Source of the DNA: Melampsora larici-populina 98AG31
Taxonomy: Eukaryota > Basidiomycota > Pucciniomycetes > Pucciniales > Melampsoraceae
DNA: 64,000 nucleotides
Direction of reading: 5' to 3'
Assembly: GCF_000204055.1 (NCBI RefSeq)
Contig: NW_006768777.1
Span: forward strand, 1,639,598 to 1,703,597
Shown: positions 10,915-24,012 of the stretch, in pieces
Position numbering within the stretch: position 1 is the stretch's first letter
Layout of the letters: each line of letters starts with the position of its first letter
Notes under the pieces: model-generated
The model's database searches: none
Told to the model about the DNA's origin: nothing
What the model saw: only the letters and a program-made list of their open reading frames with translations
Position numbers and translations under genes: made by a program

Positions 10915-13140
10915 ATGAAGCTACTATATTCTATGAGTTTTATCTTCCTCTTCAGTTCAACTCAATTTGTTTTAATTGATGGTATGGAAGTTTTCCATCA
11001 TCCTTCAACAAATGCAGCAGTAAATCAGATCTGTAAGCCGTTTTTTGATCAATAATTTACAGATAGTTATTCCACTGACATTGGCAATGGCAATGAAGTT
11101 GAGTTTGAAAAACCATCCTATAACAATCACATGCTTGTAAAAAGCGCTAGCCATGAAAGTGTAATTTATCAAATGGATCAACCCATTCAACAAGGCAAGC
11201 TTTTTAAAATCCTATATTCCAAACAAAATCTCAATGTCTTGAAATTATATTGTATCTCAAGATATTCACCATAACATAGAGCTAAGCTTTTGCTCCAATA
11301 GAACAAAACCATGATTATCAAACCTTAGATGATTACATCAAGCTCAATATTGATCATTTAAATCTTGATCCAGCTCACCACCTTGAAGATGATAAACATG
11401 GTAGTCAGTGAACTATTATTTAAACTTTTCATTGCATGATTCAAATTTTATATCTGTACAATCTTTTTCCAGAACGTGGTTTCAATCTTCCAACCCACAC
11501 AAGCCACTACCCAGATTGTCCCGATAAGGTTGGATCATATTACCCTTGGCATGAAACCATACCAAACTCAGATAGCCAAGGTCAGTGAACTTGGAATTCC
11601 CTTCAAATCTTGTCTTGAAAAGTCTAACATATAGCTCAAATCCCTTATCCCTTGCTGCAATATGTATTAAAATACCTATTCATTGATCTTGAATTTAGAT
11701 TTTGATTCTCCAGAGGCCCTTGATAGTAGCTTATATTATGAGAATTCTCATGATATCCATATGTCATCATTAACTCAAAAGTATCAAGATTCTGTTAACA
11801 TACCTCAATATATGGTCAATCCAGAACATGAGACTTTTCAACATACCATTCCTTTTAACCATGAAAGTGAGTAATTTCTGATGAGGACAAGTGCAAACAT
11901 GTACTCTAAACAAAACTAATGCTTTTGGCGATGTGATTGATTCAATTCATACATTATTTATCAATGTCAGGCAATCACGTCTTTGACCACCAAAATGTCT
12001 TACATCAATCTCAGCCTCACTGGGTGCAAGAATATCATTGTGAGGATCAATCCAAAAGATGCTCTGGTAACTGCTTATGAAAACACTTAAAAACTGATGA
12101 ATTGATCCAAAATTATCAGATGATAACCCACAACATGACATAGGCTTTACTGGTACCCCAATTCTAGAACCTTCACATCCATACTCTTTTCATCCTTTAG
12201 AGAATCAGTATCAATCAATCATAGATCCAAGTGAGTCTGGAATTAACAGATTGTGATGCATTACTAATCACTTGATTAAAATCTTCATCTTGATCCTGTA
12301 GAACACATCAACAGTAACTTTGTCTTTGAAAATGTTCATGGTATGCATATTTCACCATTGAACTATTAATACAAAGACATGTGTTGATATACCATCATAT
12401 ATTAACAATGCAGAACATAACACCTTTGGACCTAGCATTCATTTGGATCATGAAAGTAAGTCATGTCAAGGACAGAGAGTTGAAATCAATGACCTGGAAT
12501 GAAACTAACTTTTTGGTGTTCTGTTGATATCAGGTGATGGTTCATTTGACCACCAAACCTTTTTGCACCAATCTCAAACAAATTCGGTACACAGAAATCA
12601 AGGTAAGACAAAGTTTGAGGTTCTTCCCAAAAAACCTGTAATGACCCTCCAAACTGATGAATTGATTTGTACTCATCAGATGTTGATTCACAGCATGATT
12701 TAGGCTATGACAATAGTGCAGACAGTATATACCAGCACAGACTTTCACCATCAGGATCAAACCCAGAGGGTAAGATACCTCCTCCCTTCCAAAGAAGACT
12801 TAAATCTTCCATATGTTTCATTTTTGATCATAGTCATTTGTTTCATTGTTTCATTGATTGATTGATGGGTTTTTTTGGTCATCTTCATACACTATGTTCA
12901 TTGGTTTACAATCAACCCTCAAATTCAGTAACTAATTTTGCCAAAAGTCAGCCAACCTCCTTCCAAAGACTTGTGAAGAAAAGCAAATCAGCAAAGGGGG
13001 GTCCAATGTCAGATATAGAAGATTTTGTTAATTCATTTCCCCAAACTTCTCACAAATCATTGAAAACATTCTTTGAGACAAGGAAATCAAGGAGAATGGA
13101 TCCAATTTCAAGTCAAAGAAAATTCATCAATTTAGATTAG
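10915..13140 (+). CDS. Secreted protein of unknown function, 12 small exons, all introns phase 1 (~428 aa)
   Basis: Exons: 10915-11032, 11063-11194, 11302-11403, 11473-11580, 11699-11866, 11971-12066, 12120-12230, 12302-12340, 12414-12455, 12534-12602, 12680-12769 and 12929-13140. Joined, they give 1287 bases with one stop at the end. All 11 introns are phase 1, so exons 2-11 are symmetric and can be lost or duplicated without shifting the frame. Intron 2 would use a GC donor (GCAAGC). Exon 3 could end three bases earlier. Residues 1-22 form a signal peptide (MKLLYSMSFIFLFSSTQFVL). The mature chain is rich in His, Gln, Asn, Asp and Ser and poor in Cys. The last exon is basic (KKSKSAKGG, RKSRR). 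Exon 10 (FDHQTFLHQSQ) copies exon 6 (FDHQNVLHQSQ), exon 11 copies exon 7, and exon 9 copies the end of exon 5; introns 6 and 10 are also alike. No domain is recognised. A secreted effector is plausible but unproven. Confidence 0.72.
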
Positions 13141-15510
13141 GATTCTCAAGATACATATTCCTCATGTGTTTCTTAATTTGCAAGTTTCTTATCTTACCTG
13201 TGGTTTATAAGATGATGATGATGATGAGCATCAAATATTTTGTGTTCTTAAATTGATGTTCATTTAAATTTCTATGAGTGATGAAATTTCTTTCTTAATA
13301 TTCATATCATATTGTCTTTGATAGATGCTCAATTCAAGCCCAGTTGGAAAGCATACAGCTTGCTTCCATTTTACTCACACACATGAAGATCAAGAATCAT
13401 GATGTCACTTTTTGCCTTTTTCAGGTTCTGGATAATTCCTGAAAAATTGAAACAGGCTTGAATAAAGATGAAAGCCTACCATATAAATCAATATCTATCA
13501 CATTGCTGTAAGATTATCATCATAGACAAAATTAAATGGGCGCCAAATGGACAGAGAAAAATGAGATCAATCTTGAGATCAACAAGAAAAAAATATCCAG
13601 TATCAAGTAATGTAGTCAGCATATATGAATCAGGCTGATTCTGATTACATTAAATGCAAGTTGTGGCCAGCAATTTCTAAGATATGCAAAGTTCAGGACA
13701 TCAACCTGCCACTGTTCCTGTTGACTGTGCCCTTGTTGTCAAGGGCAAACTAGTGAATGACAGAGCATTGCTCTCTGGCATCCATTTAAAGATCAGCTTC
13801 TTGTTCAGCTGCACCTGTATACCATTTTACTGAGCATGTTGTCTGGCACAACTCAAGCTGATGAACACACTCTGACTCAGTCCCTTGGCCTAGCATCCTT
13901 GATTGTACTTACTCTTGCCTTTGTGATCAGCTACATGCACACTGTGTGTCTATTTGAGTACGCTTTAGACCTGCCTGCATACATACATCATCTCCTTGCC
14001 AAATCAATTATTCCACACAGGTCAATATGTATTGGAAGGGCAGTCTCATCTGCTCCAATTCATGCACAAATTGAGAGAATATATATATAGCTTCAGCTAA
14101 AGGGACCCAAAAGACCCTGGTCTTCTATGGTCTTGCATCTTCTTTAGCTGGTACAATACACAATTTTGGTTTTTGAGTGTAGTTCATTGATCAATTATTA
14201 ATCATCTTCCAAGACAAAACAGAATGTGTTATTTAGATTTTTTGTAACTTTTGTTTCAAAGATACTTTCAAATCCCAAACTCCTTTTTTCCTCCTCAAGA
14301 AAGATCAGAGTGAGATAAAAAAGATCTGCATAGACAGATTTCAAGCAAATGGACACAGGTAGCTCCAATTAGAACAGGCAAGGGGGTTGATTTAGACAAA
14401 GTGGAAGTTTTTGAAGTTTTGAAAACCCTCCCAGCCAAAATTTAATTTGGAACCCTCTTCTGACCCACCAAGACTGACGGATAAAGTCCCTCTCCAGAGT
14501 CCGACTAGAGGGGCTTAGTTTTCCAAAGCCGCATCGCCTCGAAAACTACATACCTATGACATCTTCTGCCATGACTTTAGAGATTAATGATCAAACAAGA
14601 GTCACCTGTCTTTCTCTTTCATCTCTCATACACAAGTGTAAATAGGTCTAAATAGATGAGCTTGAAGTTGGAGCTATGATTCCGATCGATGCCGTATTTG
14701 GCTTCTACAAATCTATGATGTGATATCATCTGATCTCATGGGAGTCTGTGAGGAAGATCCCTCCACTCATCTCCCGGCGGCAGTCACGCCGCAGTCACTG
14801 TGGATGTGTGAGCAATAGGTGACTCAGAGACTGAGTACGTACACTTGAGGCATACTAGCGCCTACTTGACCGAAGGATCCTCTCGGTGTGTTTGGAGCGG
14901 TGTGAGGTGAGTCTACATGTCTACGTAGACGGAGAAATTAGGGGCAGTTACGAAGACTAGACTATGGGAGTGAGAACAGTCAAAGGTCTACGACTTTGAA
15001 CGATTTTTCCTATGACACGGTACCGGTCGCGCATGTGTCCTTTATTTAAAATGAGTGCTCCTAAAAATCTTAAAAGTGATTATGTATGGTCTAAAGAAAC
15101 CCTGTGACCCACCCCAGTTTTGACTAGAAAGATAACCCTCAAAAAATTCGATTTGAATTGAATGAATTGAATAAATTGAATTGTAATTTTCTTTTGGAGG
15201 AATTTGTAAATATAAAAGAAGCGTTGAATTGGGTTGTTAAAGTAATCATCAATCGAATTCAAAGGGCGCAAGGGTCTTTTTGGAAAAAAAGAAACAAGAG
15301 AAAAGAAGAAGAAGAAGTAAAGAAGAAAATTCATTAATTTTGAGAATTTAGAAGTTTTTCTTTTTTGGACGGTTTTTGGGAAATTCAAAACGAAAATCGA
15401 AATCCACCAAAACAATACCACCAAGAACAACACCAACACCACCACCACCACCACTTCATAATACAAACCATCAAACGAACTCATTCGAAACCATCAACAA
15501 TCCATCCGAA
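13141..15510. other. Intergenic; repeat fragments and leader of the next gene
   Basis: There is a GAT microsatellite at about 13211-13227 and an 84-codon frame at 13836-14090 of no known family. Just downstream (about 14090-14155) the phrase TTCAGCTAAAG recurs inverted as CTTTAGCTGG. The last 200 bases are purine-rich (GAA repeats) and act as the 5' region of the gene at 15511. Confidence 0.4.
14395..14525. repeat. Fragment related to the fold-back element at 53743-54266
   Basis: The order of phrases (a TTGAAAACcCTCCCAGCCAAAA-like stretch, then GGATAAAGTCCCTCTCC) parallels the right arm of the fold-back repeat at 54180-54260. Only this arm fragment is visible here. Confidence 0.4.
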
Positions 15511-16528
15511 ATGTCAAACGATAAAGGAAGTCTAAGAATGATACCAAGATCAGATTCATTCTTAATCGAATCATCTAGATCTTCATCACCACATCATTTC
15601 TTATTTCAATCACCACATCATCATTTAATCAGAAAACCATCATCCAACAGTTTACCATCATCACCTACCAAACCCGTCTCATTTCCATCAACCAAACCTA
15701 ATTCATCATTCATTCAATTAGATTTGATTAAAAGACCTTCTTCGTCGCGTAGTTTTAAAAGAGCTTTTAATTCCTCTCCTACGGCTATACCTTCTCTTTC
15801 TTCCCTTTCTAGACCTCGTTTACCTTCTTCTTCTAGATCTAGTGCTTTAGCTAGAAAACGTCTTACTCCTAATTCAAATCATCGTCATCGTCCTACTTTA
15901 CCTCCTAGATTATCTACTTCGTCTACTACTACTAGTCCTTTGACTGTTCCGTGTGGTATCATTGCTAAAGGTAAAATGACCTTAGAATCGGATCGTGATG
16001 GATCTCCAAGGTAAATTAAATTTGTTTTGTCAAATCCTACATGTTGAACTTGAAACTGATATTTTCTTTGACGATCTTTTAGTGAAGCCCTTTCGCGTGC
16101 TTTAAGAGCTGTTAGTAGGAATAGATCCTCAAGTCTTGATAGAAGTTGGAGTAGAAGTCAAACCGATCAATCATCAAGTCCATCCAAAGTAAATCTCACC
16201 CAATCTTTTCCAAGCCTGTGATCGAAAAAAACCTAAAATTCTAATGCAAACCATTCATTTATGATCATAGGAAATCTTGGCTTCGACTTATCCATCTCCA
16301 TCATCAGTAACAGAAGATTCAGAAGACCAAGATTCAGAAGGCGGTTTCCCATTCAACCATTGTACTCCTAACGATTTGAATCATAATCATAGTAGTTCTT
16401 ACATCACTTTTGCTTCACTTAATGTACATGCTCCTCCTTCTCCTCCTCAAAGTGCTAACGGTGATGATTTATCATTCGATTCGATTTCTAATCTTGAATC
16501 ATTACCTAAGAATTGGTGGACTAAATAA
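15511..16528 (+). CDS. Ser/Pro-rich protein of unknown function (3 exons, 287 aa)
   Basis: Exons 15511-16010, 16083-16188 and 16271-16528 join to 864 bases with one terminal TAA. The start is the first ATG in frame (MSNDKGSLRMIPRSDSF); the open frame upstream has no ATG. Residues 1-165 are Ser/Pro/Arg-rich and probably disordered. The middle (SEALSRALRAVSRNRSSSLDRSWSRS) is a short basic, possibly helical, stretch. The last third is acidic, with a conserved-looking end (SNLESLPKNWWTK). There is no signal peptide, membrane segment or known domain. Clusters such as RSSSLDRSWSR could be kinase targets, so a regulatory role is possible. The reading frame and splice sites are clean, which argues for a real host gene. 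Confidence 0.75.
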
Positions 16529-17490
16529 TCAATCCATGTCCCTCTTTGATGATGTTTGTTTTCTTTTGGTTTTGGGTCTCTTTTTGCTTTCTATTTGGTG
16601 TTTTTGGTGTTGTTTTTTTGTTCAAAATTTTCATAAACGGTTTTTAAGTTACTATATATATATATATATCTATACAAATTCTAAGTCTTTGTATCTCTTC
16701 CCAAGTTCTTTTCTTCATATACCTCTTTTTTATATACCTCTTTTTGATACACTCATTGATACACTATTTCCAACAATCACAAAAAAATTGTTTTCTTATC
16801 TTTGTTTAATTCTTCGTGAATTATAGATGGTTTATTTCATTAATAGTCTTTCATTCTACATTTTTCCTTTTTTCATTTCTCATCTTCATCTTCATTTTCG
16901 TCTTAATACCCAAGATTTCTTATTATTCTTTATTATTTTTGGAAAGATACAAGGACAAAAAAATATTTTCAAAAGATATCACAATGTTTACATTTTTATA
17001 TATACAAGTTTTTCTTTTTTTTTCTTTTTTTGTGTTTTTTTTTGTTCTTTGATTTTTTTGAAGTTTACACTCTTAAGTTTCAGTTTTAGTTTTTTTTTGA
17101 TTGATATCGATGGCTTGTGTAGCTCTTTATTGATAAATCCAATAATACGAAAACCCTATATATCATACATTGTTTAGTTTTAAAAAAAATGGGTTTCTGG
17201 AACAAGGCGGAGGAAAAAGGAGTATTAATTGTTTATATTTGTTTCTTGATATATCAACTTTGAAAGCTGATGAGATATTTAATGGTATTTTTTGTTTCAT
17301 GCTCCTTTGAGATGAATCAAGTACTTCATCTGGATGGGAGCTTTTAAGTTTCTTCTTTTTGAGAAGTGCAAAATTTGCCTTGGATTGAAAATCTACCCAA
17401 GGCAGGTCCACTGGATGGGCAAAGATACAATACCTCATCCAGCATACCATTGGGATTGATTCCAATCCACCACCTTCCCAATTCATCTTT
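16529..17490. other. T-rich 3' region with TA microsatellite
   Basis: The plus strand is strongly T-rich (long T runs at 17015-17045). A (TA)n run lies at about 16651-16670. Open frames here are low-complexity Phe/Leu/Ile strings and are not genes. Confidence 0.55.
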
Positions 17491-17499
17491 ATTCACGTG

Positions 17500-19683
17500 T
17501 ATTCCACCATCAAAATGCCACCAGACACCAACTTAGCACATGGAATAAGAGGACACTGGAATGCTTGTACTATGATGTCTGACCAGAAATATAACTTTCC
17601 GCTGGTAGCAATTTTTTTCCTCCCCAAATCCAACTTTTTTGGTCACATAAATCCAAGCCCCAATTCCTGGGCAAAATCCCTGATCCCTGGGTAAATCATT
17701 GGTCCTTGGTAGCAGATCAGAAGTCCACGACCCACTCGTGGTCAATACTGATGTTTATAAGGATGGCCAAGTCAGCAGATGCAGTTGTGTGCACTTGGAA
17801 ATAGCCTCTGCCCAGAGGGGCTCAAGGCCACAGGTTCAACACCACATTAAGTCTGACTTTTTATGTTAGATACATGCTGTGCTGATTCAGAATCTGACTT
17901 TTTTGGCAAAATACATTTCTGTGGAGTAGGAAATCCTACATCAGACTGTTGCAGATTGAACATATGCCCTATCCTTGGTAGTTAGATGAGGAGATTGAGA
18001 TGATGTTCTCATCATCCAGTATTGTTTCAAGTGGGTGAGTAATATTAACATTGTTGGGTGTTGATTCAGGTAGTTCCATCTCAGTCTTAGATACACCTAG
18101 GACATCAACTTCAAATCAGTGTTCTGAGTTGTTGAGAATCACCTCTTTGTCCTCAAAAAATGATTCCAGGGCAGCAATCTCTGTGAAGGTGTCCGTACCA
18201 ATGTTCTCAGGTTTTAGAAACTGGCCAAAAGTAAGCTTGTCATGCTGGCTGGGCTCTAGAACAGGTCTGTGTAAAAGTGTGTCAGGTTTAGTTGTGTGTT
18301 TCCCATGCAGGAATTGTATTTGGAACTCAAAACACCTGAGGGTCTCAGCCCATCTAGCTTGGTGTATGGTCAACTGTGTTCTTCATGAAGGTTTCCACAT
18401 TGCAAGGATTGTTATAAACAACAACTTCTAGTCAGTGAGGGTTTCCTTCTAGATAATTTTGCCATTCCTTGAATGATGTGACAATGGCAAGTAGCTCTTT
18501 ATCCAAAATCTTATGGTAACACTTTGCTTGCACTAACAAGCAAGATAAATAATCCACAAGACATACCTGACCATTGTCCTCACAGTACTGAGATAATACT
18601 GCCCCTAGGGCAAAGTCCAAACAATCCCACTCTAATAAGAACTGCTTATAAATGTCTGTGATCTTCAGGATAGGTGCTGATGTGAATGCCGCCTTGAATC
18701 ATTCAAAGGTCTTATTGCATTTGTTGTCCCACACATACCATGTGGTGTTCTTGGTTAAGTTATGCAAGGGTCTAGTTATTTGTGAAAATTGATTGATTAA
18801 CCAGCAATAAAAATTTGCAAAGCCTATAAATTGGTGCAGTAAGTTTACAATTCTAAGGGCTGGCCATTTGGTCAAAGCTTGGACCTTAGCTGGGTCCATT
18901 TTAACCTTGTTGTGAGATATAAAAGGCCCAATATTTGACCTCAGATCTCAAATATCCACATTTTCACAATTTCAGCCACAGTTGATGCTTTTCTAATATT
19001 TCTAGGATCTCAAGGACTGTCTTTTTGTGCTGAGCACCCCTCACATCCAACAGAGATACCTCTGATTGAAAAATCTGAGGTCTCATTGGATTGAAAACCT
19101 TGGACAAGATCTGTCCAAGGATTTGTATCCAATGATGCCTTGGTTTGTTTAATCCAAGGCATCTATGTTGGCAGCTCTTCTTGGTGTAGATCATTGTATC
19201 AACTAGAAATGTGGCAGTGTCCTTTCCAATATGTTTCAGTGGAATGTCCTACAAGAAATACTGGAAAAACCCAAGAGTGCTGGTTGGTCCAAAAGGCATA
19301 GTCAATGGAGAAAATTGACCCGCTTGACATATGAAAGCCAATATATCTTCACAGCCTTCAGCTGCACACACATTTCTGTAAGTGTTCCAAAAGTCCAATT
19401 TGGTAAATCCATTGGCATCCAAAGACTGTTAACAAAGTCCATTGTTGATGGTAGAGGGTAGTAATTCTTGACAGTGACAGTGTTCAGCTTGCGGTAGTTG
19501 AAACAGGGTCTTGAATTCCTGTCTTCCTTCTCAGTGAATAAGACTGGGGCAGCCAAAGGAAATGTAGTCCTGAAAATTGTCCCATTGGCTAGTACAGCAT
19601 TAATCATTTCATCTGGTGTGATGTTCTCAGCTGGTTATAGTGGAATAATGCAGCTGGATTGGGGTTGTGACATGTCAGCCTAG
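17500..19683 (-). pseudogene. Decayed Ty3/Gypsy pol (RT, RNase H, start of integrase)
   Basis: Read on the minus strand, 19607-19300 encodes reverse transcriptase block 1-2 (APVLFTEKEDRNSRPCFNYR, then KLNTVTVKNYYPLPS), as in Gypsy RTs. 19200-18960 continues with YTKKS...VLEILEKHQLWLKL. 18620-18430 is RNase H (DFALGAVLSQ, LDKELLAIVTSFKEWQNYLEG). 18373-18116 is the adjoining ARWAETLRCFEFQI segment. Stops and shifts are frequent. The catalytic YxDD region is damaged and a MITE (19047-19171) sits within the RT. No LTRs were recognised. Confidence 0.8.
19047..19171. mobile_element. MITE with CCAACA(T/G)AGAT termini, copy 1 (125 bp)
   Basis: The left end CCAACAGAGATACC and right end GGCATCTATGTTGG are inverted repeats. 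Removing the element restores the Gypsy RT reading frame across it (YTKKS to QHKKTVLEILE), so it inserted into the retroelement. Internal sequence (GATTGAAAACCTTGGACA) is shared with copy 2. Confidence 0.65.
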
Positions 19684-20100
19684 GACTCTGAATGTATGAG
19701 AATCTAGGAAGAACAAGGCTGAGTAGAACGTACAAGATGTGTCTTTCAAGTCTTTTATCAAATAAGTTTTGGTGCTTGAAAGTTATTTTTTGGTTCTTTG
19801 TAAGTAACCTTGAAATTCTAGTCTATGAGTGTTAGATATAGTTGTCTTTGGGGCAGGATAGGATACTGCTGCCAGTGAATTAATCAAGGTGCAATCACTT
19901 GATAGTCTTCTAAGGCAAGTTACTTGGTTAACATGATTTATTCCTTAGGCAAAACTTAAGTGTTGGTTGATATAGGTGAATCTATCAAAAATAAAGGGGT
20001 TAGTCTTTTAGTCAAATAGCACTGAACTCACACTGCAAATATAATATATTTTTCAAAGGTGAAAACTGATTACATTCAATTTAGAAATGGATTAAGTCTG

Positions 20101-20130
20101 CATTTTTCTGCATTTTTCTGCATTTTTCTG
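20101..20130. repeat. Decamer tandem repeat
   Basis: Three exact copies of CATTTTTCTG with degenerate flanking copies. Confidence 0.85.
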
Positions 20131-20388
20131 CATCAATTCTGCATTATTGATCATTTCCAATTATTTTTTGCATTTAAAGTGACTTCCTTGTTGATTGGCA
20201 ATGATTGGTGCACGGACCTCATGTTGGGTAGCACAATGCAGCCATCCCCCCACCCAGTGCTACTAAGTCTGTTGAGGTACTTGTGTAAATATAGATGCTC
20301 AAATGGATAGTGAGCTTGGGGATTTGCCGTATAAGAATAGAACCTGGGGTAATCAGGATGAAGTGAGTAAAACAACAAACAGCACAGC

Positions 20389-20570
20389 CAACATAGATGC
20401 CTTGGATTGAAAAATACGGGGTATTGTTGGATTGAAAACCTTGGACAGAATCTTTCCAAGGTATCTTTTTGCACCAAAAGATACCTTGAATCAACACCTC
20501 AGACAAGATCTGTCCAAGGGTATATATCCAGTGATGCCTCGGATTTTTCAAGCCCAGGTATCTATGTTGG
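20389..20570. mobile_element. MITE with CCAACATAGAT termini, copy 2 (182 bp)
   Basis: Ends CCAACATAGATGCC and GGTATCTATGTTGG are inverted repeats, and the interior shares ATTGAAAACCTTGGACA with copy 1. The flanks hold further duplicated phrases (GGCCTCACAG...CTATTTGAAAGAACAA at about 20580 and 20760), so the neighbourhood is itself duplicated. Confidence 0.65.
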
Positions 20571-21725
20571 CGGTACCTGCAGGCCTCACAGTGTGAGAAA
20601 GCTATTTGAAAGAACAAGCCTGTGCACAAGCAACATGATAGAAAAAGACAGAGTCAATTCAGAACAGATAAACAGAAATAAAAAGATAATTTTGATAAGA
20701 TCAGATGCATACTTATGCATTCTTGGGGTAATCAAGATGATGTAAGTAAAACAGAAGACAGGCCTCACAGCTTTCAAAAGCTATTTGAAAGAACAATCCT
20801 AATTGTTACACAAGAGTTCAGTGAGTATAGAGAAAGAGAGATAAGAGAATAGAACACATAAAACTGTGCACAAGTACAGCCATTGTAAGATTTATTGGCA
20901 GATTTTTGAAAAGCTTTGTTGTCACCAGATTTAACTTTTGAAGTCAAAAACTCAAAATTTTGTCACTTTGAGACTAACTCAATTGTTATTGTACTAGATT
21001 GGAGGCAGTAGAGTTCTCAATCCCAGAAGGGTTTTTTTTGAGTTTTTGACCTTTACATTAAATCCGGCAACAACACAATGGTCGCAAAATCTACCGATAG
21101 ATCTTACAACAGCTGTAACAGGATAGACAAATATGATTTAATATTTGGTCCAACTGATCATACCAAACACCCCAGTGTTTTTTAAAATTTGACATATGTA
21201 TATGCCAATATACTGTATATTGGTTTGGTGTATTGTATTAGCATATATGTATATTGCACCATGCCAAACAGGCCCATATGTTTTTTTTGGTATGAAAAGG
21301 CTGAAATCAGTGATTTTTTTTACAAAACCCCCTACCTAGACCTTTGGTGTGGTCCTGATTTTTTTTAACTAATAAATAAAAAGGGAAAGCAAGGTAAACC
21401 AAACTGGAAATCAAGTTACACAACAAGAATGTTACAAAAACATCAATGCAACACATCAATACAAAAATGTTCTGATTTTATGCCATCTGTGGGCACAGAT
21501 ATGTGTATAGCAACTGGGAACATCAGGGTAGATTGTAAGATAGATTATGAACACTAAAGATTTGGTCATTGATTATTTTTTGACAAGATTCCTTTAAACC
21601 CAAAAGAAATGAATTATGGGAGGCAAAGAATGAAAGTCAAGGATGAAAATCAGAAGATAAAAATTGTGTATGATCCTGGCTCCTTATATTTGACACCAAT
21701 AGACTCAATCAAGCTACACAAGTCC
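20571..21725. other. Intergenic, repeat-derived
   Basis: It contains the second copy of the ~80-bp phrase noted beside MITE copy 2 and AT-rich sequence. No gene seen. The final ~60 bases (to 21733) match the flank of the repeat at 44880-44930. Confidence 0.4.
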
Positions 21726-24012
21726 ATTGAACTAGGACCCTGGATTGCACCGGTCAATGTGGGTGACGGAAAAGGTGTATTTTTGGGGGACTTTTGGTCA
21801 TATGTAGGTGACCAAAAAGGGGACTTTTGGCCAAATTTCACCAAAATGTGGGTGACATGAAAGGGGACTTTTGAGGTTCAAATATTCAATGTGGGTGACC
21901 TGGAAGGGGACTTTCTAGGGTTAGGTTTCCCCAAGCCCCCTCTCTCAATCAATTCACACATCCGCAAGCTTCCGCAAGCTTCGCACTTCTCCAAACAAAT
22001 CCTGAAAATCCTGATAAACAAACTTTTTAAAGCTTATTCATCAATTCACAAAGATCCAGCAACAGCCACAAACGCCCTCAAACACCGCTGCCCTGCATAC
22101 ACCCACTGTAAACCCAGGTAAACCCGCGTGAATCATGTTATCATTCAATGAAACTCTACAAAAGAATGAAGAGCTGTGTAACCACTGCCCTGGTCTTCGA
22201 GAAGGGACTAGTAAAGATCCAACCTACATGACTTTCTCTAATGCTGCAGTCACCAATCCCGATGAAGGAATGTGGTATTCAGTAAACAGCAATCTTGATA
22301 CTGTATACGGAAAAGATTGTATCAATTGAAATATATCAAAAGGGTGGTTTGGACTTCCGATGGTGGTCATATGGATCAAGGATGCTTTAAAGCATCACAC
22401 ATGGGATGCTGATTCTGACAAACTTGTCAAGATCAAGCTTGACAACATTATAACCGCACTTATAGGTGAGTTTGTAGCTTTAGCAGTCTTCATGATTCAA
22501 GATTTATGTATGTAACTGATTGGAGATTTTTATATACAACTCGAATCAGATGTGGGAGCTGTCAATAAGAATCCTGACAAACAACCTAGCTGTGAGAAAC
22601 GCCAAGTGGTGTCCCACTCAAAGACCTCTGAGACCCTACAGCGTCCATCCAAGCAGCCACAAACAGCTTCTACTAGTACCAAGAAATCGACAATCATAGT
22701 TTTATCCTCTGACAATCAAAAACACCACAAATCAGACAATGACAGTGATCTGGTATTCATCAGAGGTACTTTCCCCAAGAATCTTACCGGAGGTTCTTTC
22801 CCAAAGAAAAACAAGATCATTGAACTGTGCCCTTTATCAAAACCTGGCGAGAACTGCTCCCAATGCCAGGTGGAAGACCGCCCTGGAGGTAAAGATCTTG
22901 CTTGCCATTGTGGTGCCAAAAGAATCTGGCTAAATGGTGGTTGTGTTAGAGTTGCAAAAAATCACTGGGCCTCTGGTAAGTGATTTTGCTATTGATAATA
23001 GTTGATCTTTGTACTGATTTTTGATGTTCTTTTTGTAACAGAGGCATGCAAAGAGAAAACTGATGACCTCAAGGAGACTACTGAGTTAACATCTTATTTT
23101 GGAAGGTCGGTAACTGCTAAGAACACGATTGAAATCGACTGTCCGGGACTCAACGACAATACATGGAAACACGACCGAGCTGTACAGTCCATTGCAACCT
23201 TTGTCACAAGATCTTTCTCAATCTATTGTGGCAACGTCCAACACGAAATCTGCCAAGAACCTTTCGGCCAACTTGCTCAAGAGAGCAAGTTGACTCATGC
23301 ACAGAAATCTCAATTGATTACTCTCTAGATGCTCGATCGAAATGGCAGATCAAGTGCCACGGAGACCGCAATTCAATCTACTCTAGCCAGTGTAGTAAAA
23401 CTTTTATGGCCAAGAAAACCATCAAGAACGCTGTCTGTCCAGCTTGTGAAGATCTCAAACATCTGCGTAGCTTGATCAAAGCCCTCAATATGAAGTATGC
23501 TGAAGCTGAAACGATGAAGTACGGCCGCGATAACTACATGTCAGATAACATCAACACATTTACACCTACAGTACTAAAGTCTAAACATGCACGTCTCTTG
23601 TCAACTTTGATTGAGAAGGCTTCAAAGGGAGATTTCTCTGACTGTTGCATGGTTCTTGCTGCCTCAGCTCGAAATGGCTTATTTGACAATTGGGATGCAA
23701 CATGCGGGTTGATCAAGGCTGTTGCAGTCAAAGCTGAACACGAGAATGCCGGCAAGACTACCCGAGGTATGAAGATTGTTTTTTGTGCCTTGACAAATTT
23801 GTCATGACGCTTGGCGCTATCAGCCTGCGCGCTCTGAATCTCTTCAACAATAACTTTGTGGGACGTAGCACTTGAAGTCTCAGAATGACCCGAGCCAGAG
23901 AAGGAATGCAACTACTCAATGGTATTCACTTTGACAATTTCAAACGTATCGCTCAAGTCTTGAAAGATCTTGGCTATTCTGGTCCAGTAGCAGCAGCTTC
24001 CAATCAAACCGT

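Noticed and set aside
15376..15510. Upstream extension of the Ser/Pro-rich protein (GNSKRKSKSTK...)
   Set aside because: The frame is open but has no ATG; the sequence there starts with TTG. A eukaryotic start at 15511 is better supported.
16410..17177. Long Phe/Leu/Ile-rich ORFs suggesting membrane proteins
   Set aside because: They come from T-rich 3' sequence and are low-complexity, without splice or start context.
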